19,141 bases of DNA, taken from NCBI GenBank assembly GCA_020024775.1, contig JAHHTF010000013.1, forward strand, positions 1-19,141. The letters are read 5' to 3'. A program made the translations under genes and the position numbers. Below, piece by piece: positions 1 through 11,253 of this stretch (the first letter of the stretch is position 1; every line of letters starts with the position of its first letter). The stretch comes from Ureaplasma sp. GTDB taxonomy: Bacteria > Bacillota_I > Bacilli_A > Mycoplasmatales > Mycoplasmoidaceae. Below the pieces are notes generated by a model, which made no database searches, was not told the DNA's origin, and saw nothing but the letters and a program-made list of their open reading frames with translations.

Positions 1-80
1 TGAATACAAGAAAAAGGTTTTAAATATTTAGTCCAGTGATAGGGGATATGTCTAAGGTTATCTTGAGTTGTTTTTTATTA

Positions 81-1994
81 TTAGTTAACTGTGATAGAAG
101 TTTTGAAATAAGTTTTTGGAACTAAATAATATTTACCTTTATAAAAACCAACTTCTAATTGTGAGTTAGGATCATTTAAACTAACTGAATCATATCCATT
201 AGGTAAATTAAGTTCGATTCCTAATTTACTTCCTTTTGTTCCTTGCACAGTTTCAGCAGCTGCTCATCCACCTCAGTTATTATAAGATGAAACTGATAAA
301 CCAGGATTAATTTGTTTTAATAACTTATTGATTCTAGTTGTCATTGGATCATTCATTAATGTATTAAGATCAAATTTTGTTGAATCGATTTTAGCTGCTG
401 CGTTTTTTAATTCATTTCAAATACTATTTAATACACTAGTTTTGTTTTCAATAATTACTTGTTTTGGTAATGCTGTTGCAATGTTATTCATAATAATTGA
501 ATATGTTCCCATATAAGTGTTTGCATAAGCATAATCATTCTTATCAACTGTTAAGATTAAATCACTAGTTTGTTCTTGAGTTGGGTCTGCAAATTGCATT
601 TGGATGTTAGGTGAAAATAAGATGTTTCCAGTTTTAGGATCTGCAAAGAAACTATTCTTACCACCTCATACACCAAAGTTAAAAGCAATTTGAACACTAC
701 TAGATTTCTTGTTAATAATATCTTGAATTTTTGTTTTGATGTTATCATTAAAGATTTGTACAATTTCACTTGAGTTCTTAGTTGTAATTAGTTTTGAAAC
801 ACTATTGAAGATATCTGATAATTGTTTTGATTCAGCTGCAGTAAAATGAATATTAGCGGTTGGAATTGCTTTTAATAATCATGTTTTTTGTAATTCATCA
901 GTAGGTGAGAAATAGTAAGTGTTTTGGTATCTACTACTGTGGATCTCAAATTGTTTATCATCTTCAAAAACAAATGGTTCTGAACCTTCTGCTGCATAAA
1001 TGCATGTAGAACAATTTTCAAATTCTTTACTTACTGATTCATCAAATCCTTTTGGATTAACAATCATTTTATCAAACACTAAATTATTAATTCCATTGTC
1101 TTTAAGAATTTGAGTAACACCTTTAGCTGCATTGTTAAAGAACTCAGATTTTGATGCACTACTTATTGATGTTCCTTCATTATATTGAGCTTTAGTCATC
1201 TTTCCAATAACTTCAGTTTTCATATATTCATTAATCTTATCACTAATTGCTTTTGTAATAACAATCGCTGCTGGAACCTCTTCTCAAGTTCCATTTTCTT
1301 GGGTAGCAGTTGAATCAAAGATAACAGCTAATTTTGAATGTAAATAATCAATGTTGTTTAATTCTAAGTCAGGCGAGACTAAATCATTAATCAATACACT
1401 TCCATCTGTGAAAACATATGTTGAAACTGATTTATCTTTAATGGTTGTATCAGTTGATGGTTTAGCAGTTAATGAAACCTTGATTTGATTAATTGGTTGA
1501 TTATTTAATAGAGTTTTATAGTCATTACATGACTTTAAATCTGAAACAAATGATTGAAATGATTTATTATAAATTTTTTCACATAAACCATTATTTGCAT
1601 CTAATGTATATGATAATGTAATTGCTAAGTTATTTTGATTAGCATTTGTTTGAATTAATTCAGGTTTAACACCTAGTTTAGTTACAACTGCATTCTTAAA
1701 CACTGAACACATAATATTCTTTGCATTACTTAAATCATTATTTGCTTCAGTAATATTGTTATAGTTTTTGCAAAGCATTGCATGTGATTGTACCTTTGGA
1801 TTATATACATTATATGGTTGGTTTACAAACCTAAAGAAGTTACTACTATAATTTGCAATTGTTTCTTTACTACTAGAACTACTACTTGAACTTGATGAAC
1901 CACAAGATGTTGATGTTAATGCAATAGTTGTTGGAACTATAGCTAATGCAATCGTTCCAACTACACCCATAATTATTTTTGATTTTAATTTCAT
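81..1994 (-). CDS. Surface lipoprotein of unknown function, 637 aa
   Basis: Under table 4 this is one uninterrupted frame from ATG 1994 to TAA at 81; internal TGA codons (for example 1284-1286, 879-881 and 417-419) read as Trp. The N-terminus is a lipoprotein signal peptide: a Lys-rich start (MKLKSK), a hydrophobic stretch at about residues 7-26 and a relaxed mollicute lipobox STSC with the lipidated Cys at 31. Ten serines follow (33-42), a typical flexible linker from the membrane to the surface domain. The serines use mixed TCA/AGT/TCT codons, so this is not a simple DNA repeat. The rest is Asn-, Lys- and Ser-rich with no family I recognise and no further membrane segment. An AAAGGA ribosome binding site and an extended -10 precede it. 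The signal peptide closely matches that of the gene starting at 18840, so the two are probably paralogues at their 5' ends. It is monocistronic. Function is unknown; a surface or adhesin-like role is inference. Confidence 0.85.
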
Positions 1995-2050
1995 TAAATA
2001 TATCCTTTTTCATTTAAAATATTTAAACAAATATTTTTAAATACACATTC

Positions 2051-2059
2051 ATTATACCA
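2051..2059 (-). promoter_or_regulatory. Extended -10 promoter of the 637-aa lipoprotein gene
   Basis: On the minus strand the sequence reads TG-G-TATAAT, a perfect -10 hexamer with the upstream TG of an extended -10. It lies 57 bases before the ATG at 1994. No good -35 is seen 17 bases further upstream, which is common in mollicute promoters. Confidence 0.6.
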
Positions 2060-2110
2060 TAAACAATATGATTAGATTTTTCATCTCCAATTAATCGTCA
2101 AGATGTCATG

Positions 2111-2142
2111 AAAAAACCTGTAGAAATCAATCCACAGGTTTT
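2111..2142 (-). terminator. Terminator of the rpoB-rpoC-small ORF operon
   Basis: On the minus strand AAAACCTGT pairs perfectly with ACAGGTTTT across a 12-base loop, and the stem runs into a T tract (A-run at 2111-2116 on the plus strand). It sits 11 bases past the stop of the 55-aa gene, closing the RNA polymerase operon. Confidence 0.85.
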
Positions 2143-2153
2143 AATAATATCTT

Positions 2154-2321
2154 TTATTTTAATTTAATTCATTTGTGTGAATCAGTATCGAAAGTAATGA
2201 TGTTACCATATGATAAATCAGGTAGTTCTGATTTTGCTACAAACACTTGGTCTTCTTCATCTAAACCTTCACATACATATTCATCTTCTAATACATCACT
2301 AATAACAAATCTATTATTCAT
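2154..2321 (-). CDS. 55-aa acidic small protein co-transcribed after rpoC
   Basis: The ATG at 2321 is preceded by AAGGA at good spacing; the frame ends at TAA 2154-2156 with one TGA read as Trp (2169-2171). The protein starts MNNRFVISDVLEDEYVCEG, is rich in Asp and Glu and contains SELPDLSYGNIITFD. It has no signal peptide or membrane segment. The layout (start R-V-x-D, an acidic strand, then LP and G-x-I-I) resembles the short beta-barrel DUF3006 family of Firmicutes, but that assignment is from memory of the pattern and is tentative. It begins 30 bases after the rpoC stop and before the operon terminator, so it is almost certainly transcribed with rpoBC. That position could link it to transcription, but nothing in the sequence proves this. 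Confidence 0.75.
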
Positions 2322-2351
2322 AATAAATCCTTACATTAATAATTAATTATA

Positions 2352-5300
2352 TTAGTATTGTTTTTTAACGAAGTCGTCAGCTAATGCAATTACTTCTTCT
2401 GATGTTAATAAACCAGTACCAGCAGGAATTAATTTTCCTAAAATAACGTTTTCTTTTAAACCTAATAGTTTATCAACTTGACCTTTAGTTGCAGCATCAG
2501 TTAATACTTTTTTAGTATCTTGGAAAGATGCAGCTGATAAATAAGATCCAGATTTAGCAGGAGCTTGTTCAAGACCAAAGATAGTTGGAATCATGATTGG
2601 TGGAATTTTGTTTTCTGCAATCAATTCTTGCGAAATTCTTTTTAGTTTATTAACTGGAATAATTTGACCAACGAAGTATTCAGAGTCTCCTGAACTTACA
2701 ATCGCACCTTTGTTAGTTAATTGGTTGATAATAACTTCGATATATTTATCTGAAATTTCGATCCCTTGAACTCTATATACTTTTTGAACTTCTTTAATTA
2801 AGTATTGTCTAACTTCTTCAAGACCTGCAACTTTTAATAGTTCAGTAATTTCAATTGAACCTTCTGAAATCTTACTACCAGCTTTAATGATATCTCCTTC
2901 TTTAACACGAATTCTATCTTTTGTTGATAGTTTATATTGAATAGCTTCTTTTTCATTTTTCACTGTTACAATGATTTCATCTAATAAAGTTTCAACTTTA
3001 GTTACAGTCCCAGGAATTTGTGAGATCTTAGCTTTTTCTCATGGTTTTGGTGTAGTGAATTCAAATAATTGTTTTAAACGTTCAAACCCTTGAGTAATGT
3101 TAGATTCACCAGAAACCCCTCCAGTATGGAAAGTACGCATTGTTAATTGTGTACCAGGTTCCCCAATTGATTGGGCTGCAATTACCCCAATTGCTGTTCC
3201 TTCTTTAATGATTTCTTGTGTAGATAAGTCAATACCGAAACATTTCTTACAGATACCGTATTCATTGTTACAGTGTAATGGTGAACGAACAGTCACTGAT
3301 TCGATTTTAGCTTCAGTAATTTTCTTAGCTAATTCTGGAGTAATTAATTCATCTGCTGCTACAATGATTTGTTTAGTTTCAGGATGAACAATATCATATG
3401 AATTGAATCTTCCAACAATTCTGTCTTCTAATGATTCAATTACTCTATTGTTCTTAGTATCAATAATATCTGATACTCTGATACCACTAGTTGCACCACA
3501 GTCTTCACCTTTAATGATAACTTCTTGTGTAGCATCAACTAATTTTCTAGTCATATAACCTGACTTAGAAGTTTTCATTGCAGTATCGGTTAAACCCTTT
3601 CTAGCCCCATATGTTGAGTTGAAGTATTCAGAAATTGTTAAACCTTCAGCAAATGAGTGTTTAATTGGAATTTCAATTGTATCTCTAATAACTTTAGATT
3701 TTGATTTTTGATCATAGTTATAAGATTTAGACATTAACCCTCTCATCCCTGCTAATTGAGCAAAGTTTGAGATGTTACCACGGGCACCTGAGTTAGCCAT
3801 CACAACAATAGAGTTGTTTTTGTAATCTTCTGATTTAACGATTACTTCGATATCTTTTGTAACCTTGTCTTTTACTTTAGTTCAAAGTTCAACAACTTTT
3901 GTATATCTTTCATCATCAGATAATAATCCCATTTCAGCATATTCTTGTAATTCTTCTACCTCTTTATCAGCTGATTTAAAGTATTCATATTTTTCTGAAT
4001 ATCCTGGGATATCAAAGAATGAAATTGAAGTAGCTGAAATTGTTGAATATTTGAAACCTAATTGTTTCATGTTATCGAGTGCTTTAGGTACTGTAATTTT
4101 ATCTTCATGATATTTTAAATATAAAGTATCAATGATTTGACTTAAAGCTTTTTTGTTGAAAGGAGCAACATTAGATCTTTCTTCAATCGCTTTTCTGTAA
4201 TCATTACCATATTCAATAATATCTTTAGTATCTAATTCGAAACTTGAATTTTCATATCTATTTAAATATTCAAAGTCTTCTGGCATCTTACTGTTGAAAA
4301 TAATTTTTCCAGGTGTTGTAATTAAGATACCTTCTTTTTTGAAGTGTTTGTGAGGGAATGCACTTGTTTTAATTCCAATTACTGAATGTAAGTGAACTGC
4401 TTTGTTTAATAATGCTAATTCTACTTCATCAGTTGAATTAAAGATGATTCCTGTTCCCACTTGGTTTTTGTTTTCTTTAGTTAAATAATAGTTACCTAAA
4501 ACGATATCTTGTGTTGGCGTAACAATTGGTTTACCATCTTTAGGTCCTAAAATATGTCAAGAAGCTAACATGATTGATTTAGCTTCAGCAATTGCTTCTT
4601 TTGATAATGGTACGTGAACAGCCATTTGGTCCCCATCGAAGTCGGCGTTGAACGCTGTTGTAACTAATGGGTGTAATCTAATTGCTTTTCCATCAACCAT
4701 TTTAACTTTGAAAGCTTGAATCCCTAAACGGTGAAGAGTAGGAGCACGGTTTAATAATACTGGTCTATCTTTAATAACTCTTTCAACGATTGGTCAGATT
4801 TCATCAGATTGTTTGATAATCATGTTTTCTGCACCACGGATAGATGATGCAATTGGTTGTTTATCTGCCCCGTATTCATCTTTTTTAGAGATTAACTCAT
4901 TAATAATAAATGGTTTAAATAATTTTAGGATCATAATAGCTGGAATCCCAACTTCATAAATCTTTAATTCAGGTCCAATAACAATAACACTACGTCCTGA
5001 GTAGTCAACCCTTTTACCTAATAAGTTTTGACGGAATAAACCTTGTTTACCTTTTAAGTGTTCACTTAAAGATTTAAGTTCTCTTCTGTCTCTACCAATT
5101 ACTGGTTTTCTTCTTGATTTGTTATCAAATAAAGAGTCAACAGATTCTTGTAATAATCTACATTCATTGATTACTACTGCAGCTGGTGCAAAAGAATCTT
5201 TTAATTTATTTAAACGATCATTTCTAATAATGATTTTACGGTAGAAACCGTTAATATCACTAGTTGTAAATCTACCACCATCTAATTGGATGATAGGTCT

Positions 5301-6209
5301 TGTATCAGGTGGAGTAACTGGAATTACATCCATTACCATTCATTCTGGTTTGTTACCTGATTTTTTAATTCATCTCATTACTTCAAGACGTCTTAAACTT
5401 TTTTTAGTTTCTGGGTCTTGTGGATTATCAGAAGCTGCTAATTGGTTGTTGATTGTTTCGATTTCAGCATCAACATCAATCTTTTGTAATAATTCTTTAA
5501 TTGCAGCTGCACCAATTCCGAATTTGATTCCAGTATATTTTCTAATGAATTCAAATACTTCAGAAGATGAGAAAGGTAATCCTTTTGTTGATAAGTGAGA
5601 ATCGTATGTAAGTGCTCTTGAATAATCAGGATTTTTACGACCACCTTTAACTGGGTCTTTCTTGATCATTTCAGCAATATCTCTAATTACTCTACGTAAT
5701 TTGTTACGAGTTTTAACAGAGTTTTTTGGATTTTGTAAATCAACAATTTCTTTTAATTCGAAAAGTTTTTTACCTTCGTATGTATAGTTACCTTCATCTA
5801 AGATAATATAGTTAACAAAGTAAACTACTTGTTCTACTTCTTTAAATGAAATATTTAATAATAAAGAAATTTTAGATGGGTTAGGTAATTCTTTAGTCAT
5901 TCAAATGTGAGCAATTGGAGCAGCTAATTCAATGTGCCCCATTCTTTCACGACGCACGATTGATTCAGTAATATCAACCCCACATCTTTCACATTTACGA
6001 CCTTTATATTTAACCTTTTTATATCTACCACAACTACATTCATAATCTTTGATTGGCCCAAAGATGGCTTCATCAAATAAACCACTAGTTTCTGGTTTTA
6101 ATGTTTTGTAGTTGATTGTTTCTGGTTTAGTTACTTCACCATAAGATCATTCTCTAATTCTTTCAGGAGAAGCTATACCTATTTTTAAACTATCAATTTT
6201 ATGATTCAT
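2352..6209 (-). CDS. rpoC: DNA-directed RNA polymerase subunit beta'
   Basis: RpoC, 1285 aa, close to the size in other mycoplasmas. With beta it forms the catalytic core of RNA polymerase. The ATG at 6209 follows an AAAGGAG site and gives the family N-terminus MNHKIDSLKIGIASPERI. Visible landmarks are the N-terminal zinc site Cys58, Cys60, Cys73 and Cys76; the double-psi barrel motif NADFDGD at 521-527, whose Asp523, Asp525 and Asp527 hold the catalytic magnesium; the bridge-helix stretch FNSTYGARKGLTDTA near 863; the second zinc site Cys904, Cys980, Cys987 and Cys990; and the trigger-loop segment MRTFHTGG near 1024. Several in-frame TGA codons encode Trp, including the conserved one in REWSYGEV. 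It starts 17 bases after the rpoB stop, so the two are co-transcribed and probably translationally coupled. No large lineage insertion is evident. Identification is secure. Confidence 0.98.
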
Positions 6210-6226
6210 AATATATTCTCCTTTAA

Positions 6227-9200
6227 TTAAATTTCGTATGCTTCATCACTAGCATCTTCTCTATCCATGCTAGATGAACTGTTTTCCATTGCTTCAAGTT
6301 CATTGTTGATAGCATCTGATTCATTTTTAATGTAATTGTTCATATCAACCATTGTTCCATCTGGTTGTTTAACTTCTAGATATAAACCAAGACCTTGGAT
6401 TTTTTTAGTTAATAATTTAAATGATTCTGGTGTTGTACCATCTGGTAAATCATAACCTTTAACAATTGCATTATAAGTCATGTTTCTACCTCTAACGTCA
6501 TCAGATTTGATAGTAAGGATTTCATGTAAGTTGTAAGCAGCACCATATGCTTCAAGGGCTCAAACTTCCATTTCCCCAAATCTTTGTCCACCATTTTGTG
6601 ATTTACCACCAAGTGGTTGTTGTGTAATTTTTGAGTAAGGTCCAATTGAACGAGCATGGATCTTGTCATCAACCATGTGGTCTAGTTTTAACATGTACAT
6701 TACCCCAACAGCAATATCTCCATCGAAGTAATCTCCAGTTCTTCCATCACGTAGTTTGAACTTACCATGAGTTTCTAATGGGTTGATACCAGCTTCATTC
6801 ATGATATCAATTAGTTCATTATTTTGAACCCCTTCGAATACTGGTGTTGATACTTTATATCCGATGTCATCGAATTTCATACCAACTCTGTTTAATGCAA
6901 TGATTAAGTCATTGTTTTTAACTGTTTTAACTAATTCATCAAAACTAGATGCTTTAGTTTCATCAATTAATTGTTTAATATGTTTTTGCAAGTTAATAGC
7001 AATATGTTCATGTAAACCATATCTAGATTGGATTTCACTAATAGGTTTCTTTTCATATACTAATCTTAATAATTCTTTTTTACCTAATTCTAATGTAGAT
7101 AAACCTAAGTGTAATTCAAGAATTTGTCCAATGTTCATACGAGATGGAACCCCTAGTGGGTTAAGCATTACATCCAATGGTGTACCATCATCTAAGAAAG
7201 GCATATCTGATAGTGGAACGATTTTAGAAACAATCCCTTTGTTACCATGACGTCCAGCCATCTTATCCCCAACTTGGATTTTTCTTTTTTGAGCAATATA
7301 AACTTTAACAACTTCAATTACATCATCTCCTAAATCAGAGTCTAATGTATCTGAGTTTTTTAAACGTTGAACATCAATAACAATCCCTTCACCACCGTGT
7401 GGTACTTTTAATGATGAGTCTTTTAGTGATTTTGTTTTTTCACCAAAGATTGTGTAAAGAAGTTTTTCTTCAGGTGGTAAGTCAACTTGTCCTCTTGGTG
7501 TTACTTTACCAACTAACACATCTCCTTCTTTAACTTCAGCACCGATCATGATAATACCATCTTCATTAAGGTATTTTTTAGCAGCATCAGAAACGTTTGG
7601 AATATCTCTTGAAATTTCTTCATCACCGTTTTTAGTTTGTAAACATTGAATCTTGTATTCATCAATGTGAATAGAAGTATATACATCTTCGTTTACTAAT
7701 CTTTCAGAAAGAATAATAGCATCTTCGAAGTTGTAACCATTTCAAGTACTAAAACCAACAAGTACGTTTCTTCCTAATGATAATTCACCATTTTCCATTG
7801 CTGGACCATTAGCTAAGAAATCACCTTTTTTAACTTCTTGGTTTAATAATACAATTGGTGATTGGTTGTTACAAGTGTTTTGGTTTGATTTGTTGTATTT
7901 GATTAATTCATATTCTTTATCAGTTCCATCTTTTCCTTCAACAACAACTTTATATCCATCAACTTGTTTAACTTTACCATCGATTTCAGAAATGATTGCA
8001 GTCCCTGAGTCATGAGCAATTTTATATTCAGATCCAGTTCCTACTCAAGGAGCTTTTGGATTAATTAATGGAACAGCTTGACGTTGCATGTTTGAACCCA
8101 TTAAAGCACGGTTCGCATCATCGTTTTCTAAGAACGGAATTAAACTAGCAGCAACTGATACTACTTGTTTAGGAACAACATCAATGAAATCAATTTCTTC
8201 AGGTTTGAATAATTGAGTAGTTCCTTTGAATCTACAAACAACATTGTCTTCTATAATATTGTTTTTATCATCTAATGCAATGTTTGCTTCTGCAATTACA
8301 TATTCATCATCTTGTAATGAAGTGAATCAAACAATTTCATCAGTTACTTTTTTATCTTTTACTTTTCTATATGGAGTTTCAATGAATCCATTGTCATCAA
8401 CTCTAGCATAAGAAGCTAGTGACATGATTAACCCAATGTTCATCCCTTCAGGAGTTTCAATCGGACAAATTCTACCATAGTGTGAGTTGTGAACGTCACG
8501 GATATCTAGGTTAGGGTCTTCTCTTGAAATCCCTCCTGGACCCATCGCAGAAATTCTACGTTTGTTAGTTAATTCAGATAATGGGTTTTGTTGGTCAATG
8601 AATTGGATTAATTGGTATGAGTTGAAGAAATCTTTTAAAGTGATTTGGAATTGTTTAGTATTTACAATTGATTTAATTGTTAATTCTTTTGTTGTTAATG
8701 CAAGTACTTCTTCATCTTTTGAAGCTTTGCTAATATTGATATCACCATCAGCAATTGATAATTTTTCAATGATTGATTTTTCAATCTTCACCATTGCAGC
8801 TGATAGTTTGTTTTTTAATTGTTCATGAAGCAATTTTAAACGTTTGTTTCCTAAATGATCAATGTCATCAAAGGAACCAATTTCTTTTGATAAGTTGTAA
8901 GCATATGAAATTGAAGCTAGGATATCAACAATGTTTAATGTTGTCCCAACTGTATTTCTTGAACCAATGATAGTCATTGTTTTAGTTTCATCACCATAGT
9001 ATAAGTGAGCTCTTTCAAAAACTACACTTTTAGAAACATTTGGTTGAGGTGTTTTAAATGACATGAATGGGTTTTCAATTTTAACTTCTTTAATAGTTGA
9101 AATATTAGAGTCTTTTGAATGTTGTTTAATTAACTCAGTTGTAGTTTTAGTTAATAAACTACCTTTTTCAGCAATAACATTTCCTTTGCTATCTTTAATA

Positions 9201-10408
9201 TCTTCAGCTAATACGTTGTTGTATAGTCTTTCTGATAAACGAAGCTTTCTGTCAATTTTATATCTACCAGCACTTGATAAGTCATAGAATCTTTCAGTGA
9301 ATAGATATAACATGAATAACCCTTGGTAACAGAAGTGTTCTTCTTCGATTGAAATATCCAATGATTTAGGAGAGAAACCTAAATCTAAACAGATATCTTT
9401 AGCAGCTTTTTCTGTAATAATCTTTCATAAAAGAGCTTCTTTTTTCTTAAGTAGTTCTTTATCTTCTGGATTACTTGAAAGTTTTTCATTTAAAACCAAA
9501 GCTTCAGTAATTAATCTTCTTAGTTTTAAATCAATTGGGTTTCCTTTGTGAACAATATCTTCTAAAGAATAACCTTGTTGGTATTCTTTTTCAATTTCTG
9601 AAGTAATGTTTTTGATATCTAAATCATCTAAAATTCTGTTAGTGTTGTATTCGTCATGTTCTAAAGTATCAACTACGAATTCATTATCTTTGCCATAGAT
9701 ATCTAAAATGTTTTGATTAGATAACCCATAAGCTTTTAAGAATGTAGTTGCTCTAACGAATGGTGCACTTTCAGAGTTTAGACTTCTTAAATAGAAACCA
9801 ATTCCTTTTTGGTCTGTGTGGTTAATAACCATCATTGTTCCCTTGTATGGTAAAATTTCACAAACTCCATTTTCGATTGTTTTCTTTCTGTTGTTGTTTA
9901 ATTTAATTTGAGATTTAAATAAAACATACATCCCAGGAGATCTTAAAATTTGTGTAATTACAAACTTTTCAATTCCGTTGATGATAAATGTCCCTTTATC
10001 ACACATTAATGGGATGTTACCGAAGAAAATTCCTTCAGTGGGTTTTTGTCCTTTTTTCGCTGCAGTCTTTTTAGTTTGTTTAACTTCTCCAGTTTCGTTG
10101 TTAACTAGTTCTAAGTCAACATACAATGGAACATCATAAGTACTAGATTCGTATTTACATCTAGGAATACTTGATCTGATGTCTCCAAAAGTCATTTTCT
10201 TGAAGTTTAAAGTATATTTCCCTTTTGGTGAATTAATTGGGAAACTTGCTTTAATTAAACTTTCAAGTTCAGTGTCCATAAAAGTCTTAAAAGAGTTTTT
10301 TTGGATTTCAAGCAAGTTGGGCATATCTAGACTATTCTTTGTCTTAGAATAATCACGACGCACAACTTTGTCACTAAATTTATGATCGAAGAATTTATTG
10401 TCTTTCAT
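6227..10408 (-). CDS. rpoB: DNA-directed RNA polymerase subunit beta
   Basis: RpoB, 1393 aa, the normal mycoplasma length. It is the second-largest subunit of core RNA polymerase and contributes to the active site and the rifampicin pocket. The ATG at 10408 follows AAAGGAG. Conserved blocks appear in order: RSPGMY near 180; the rifampicin region QLIQFIDQQNPLSELTNKRR around 599-618; CPIETPEGMNIGL; LENDDANRALMGSNMQRQAV; GDKMAGRHGNKG with active-site Lys1049 and Lys1057; and GGQRFGEMEVWALEAYGA, whose Trp is a TGA codon. The C-terminus is a short acidic Ser/Glu tail. The residue equivalent to E. coli His526 is Asn615 (codon AAC at 8564-8566). Asn at this site gives natural rifampicin resistance in Spiroplasma citri. 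The gene is not preceded by rplL; it starts opposite upp. Confidence 0.98.
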
Positions 10409-10502
10409 ATTGCTCCTTTTGAAATTTCTTCATATATTATTTAACCTAATAAATAAAATAACCTATAAATTTTATAATATTTTTTTTATTTTTTGAAAAA
10501 AC

Positions 10503-10531
10503 TTGTATTTTTCTTATAAAAAAGTGATAAT
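10503..10531 (+). promoter_or_regulatory. Probable promoter for upp
   Basis: TTGTAT (10503-10508) and GATAAT (10526-10531) are separated by 17 bases, a good sigma-A spacing, and would give a leader of about 75 bases before upp. The divergent 10409-10611 gap must also hold the rpoB promoter. On the minus strand it has several AT-rich -10-like hexamers near 10455-10475, none clearly best. Apart from these signals and long A/T runs I see no other gene in the gap. Confidence 0.5.
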
Positions 10532-10611
10532 AAAATCCAAAAAATTTTAGTTTTTTGTTTTTGTTTATAAAATATATAAAAATATATTTTTATGAATGGA
10601 GTTATCTAAAT

Positions 10612-11253
10612 ATGTTCAAAGTTTTAAATGATCAACCTTTAATTAAGGATAAATTAACTAAACTGAGACAGAAAGAATCTGATACATTAACTTTCAGATA
10701 CAACCTAGCTGAATTAGCACAATTAATGTTCTACGAAGCAACAAGAAACTTATCAGTTACTGAATTTACAATTGATACACCGGTTGTTGATAATGTAAAA
10801 AATGGTGGATTCAAAATCTCTGACCCGCTATTATTAGTTGCAATCCTTAGAGCAGGGTTAGGAATGACTGATGCTATCAAGGATTTAATCCCTGATTGTA
10901 GTATTGGTCATATTGGAATGTTCCGTAATGAAGAAACATTAGAACCTCAACAATACTACTATAAAATGCCTAACAACATTTCAGAATCTACAGTATTTGT
11001 TTGTGACCCAATGTTAGCAACTGCAGGAAGTGCTATTAGTGCAATTGATTTAATCAAAAAAGAAAACCCTAAAAAAATCATTTTCTTAGGAATTCTTGGA
11101 GCACAACAAGGATTGGATGCAATCCAAAAAGCTCATCCAGATGTAGATGTATATCTAGCTGGATTAGATGAAAAATTAAACGAAAACGGTTACATTGTAC
11201 CAGGACTTGGTGACGCTGGTGACAGAATTTTCGGAACAATACACAACAAATAA
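10612..11253 (+). CDS. upp: Uracil phosphoribosyltransferase
   Basis: UPRT, 213 aa, full length. It converts uracil plus PRPP to UMP in cytosolic pyrimidine salvage, which is important in mollicutes because they generally lack de novo pyrimidine synthesis. Family motifs are AILRAGLGM (77-85), the PRPP loop CDPMLATAGSA (131-141) and the uracil-binding C-terminal stretch YIVPGLGDAGDR (194-205). The start chosen is ATG 10612: it has GGAG at 10598-10601 and gives the usual short N-terminus (MFKVLNDQPLIKDKL). An in-frame TTG at 10555 would add 19 residues with no family counterpart and no ribosome binding site. The PRPP loop has Ala138 where most bacterial enzymes have Gly (TAGS instead of TGGS). 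The last 35 bases overlap the probable start of the next gene. Identification is secure. Confidence 0.96.
   Translation: MFKVLNDQPLIKDKLTKLRQKESDTLTFRYNLAELAQLMFYEATRNLSVTEFTIDTPVVDNVKNGGFKISDPLLLVAILRAGLGMTDAIKDLIPDCSIGHIGMFRNEETLEPQQYYYKMPNNISESTVFVCDPMLATAGSAISAIDLIKKENPKKIIFLGILGAQQGLDAIQKAHPDVDVYLAGLDEKLNENGYIVPGLGDAGDRIFGTIHNK

Noticed and set aside
417..1994. Apparent break-up of the left lipoprotein, rpoB, rpoC, rnhB and others into several genes or pseudogenes
   Set aside because: Every break is a TGA within a constant frame, often at conserved Trp positions, so it is the UGA = Trp code and not decay.
3097..9287. Several plus-strand frames of 60-128 codons across rpoC and rpoB
   Set aside because: All are antisense to strongly conserved RNA polymerase coding sequence and have no independent signals.
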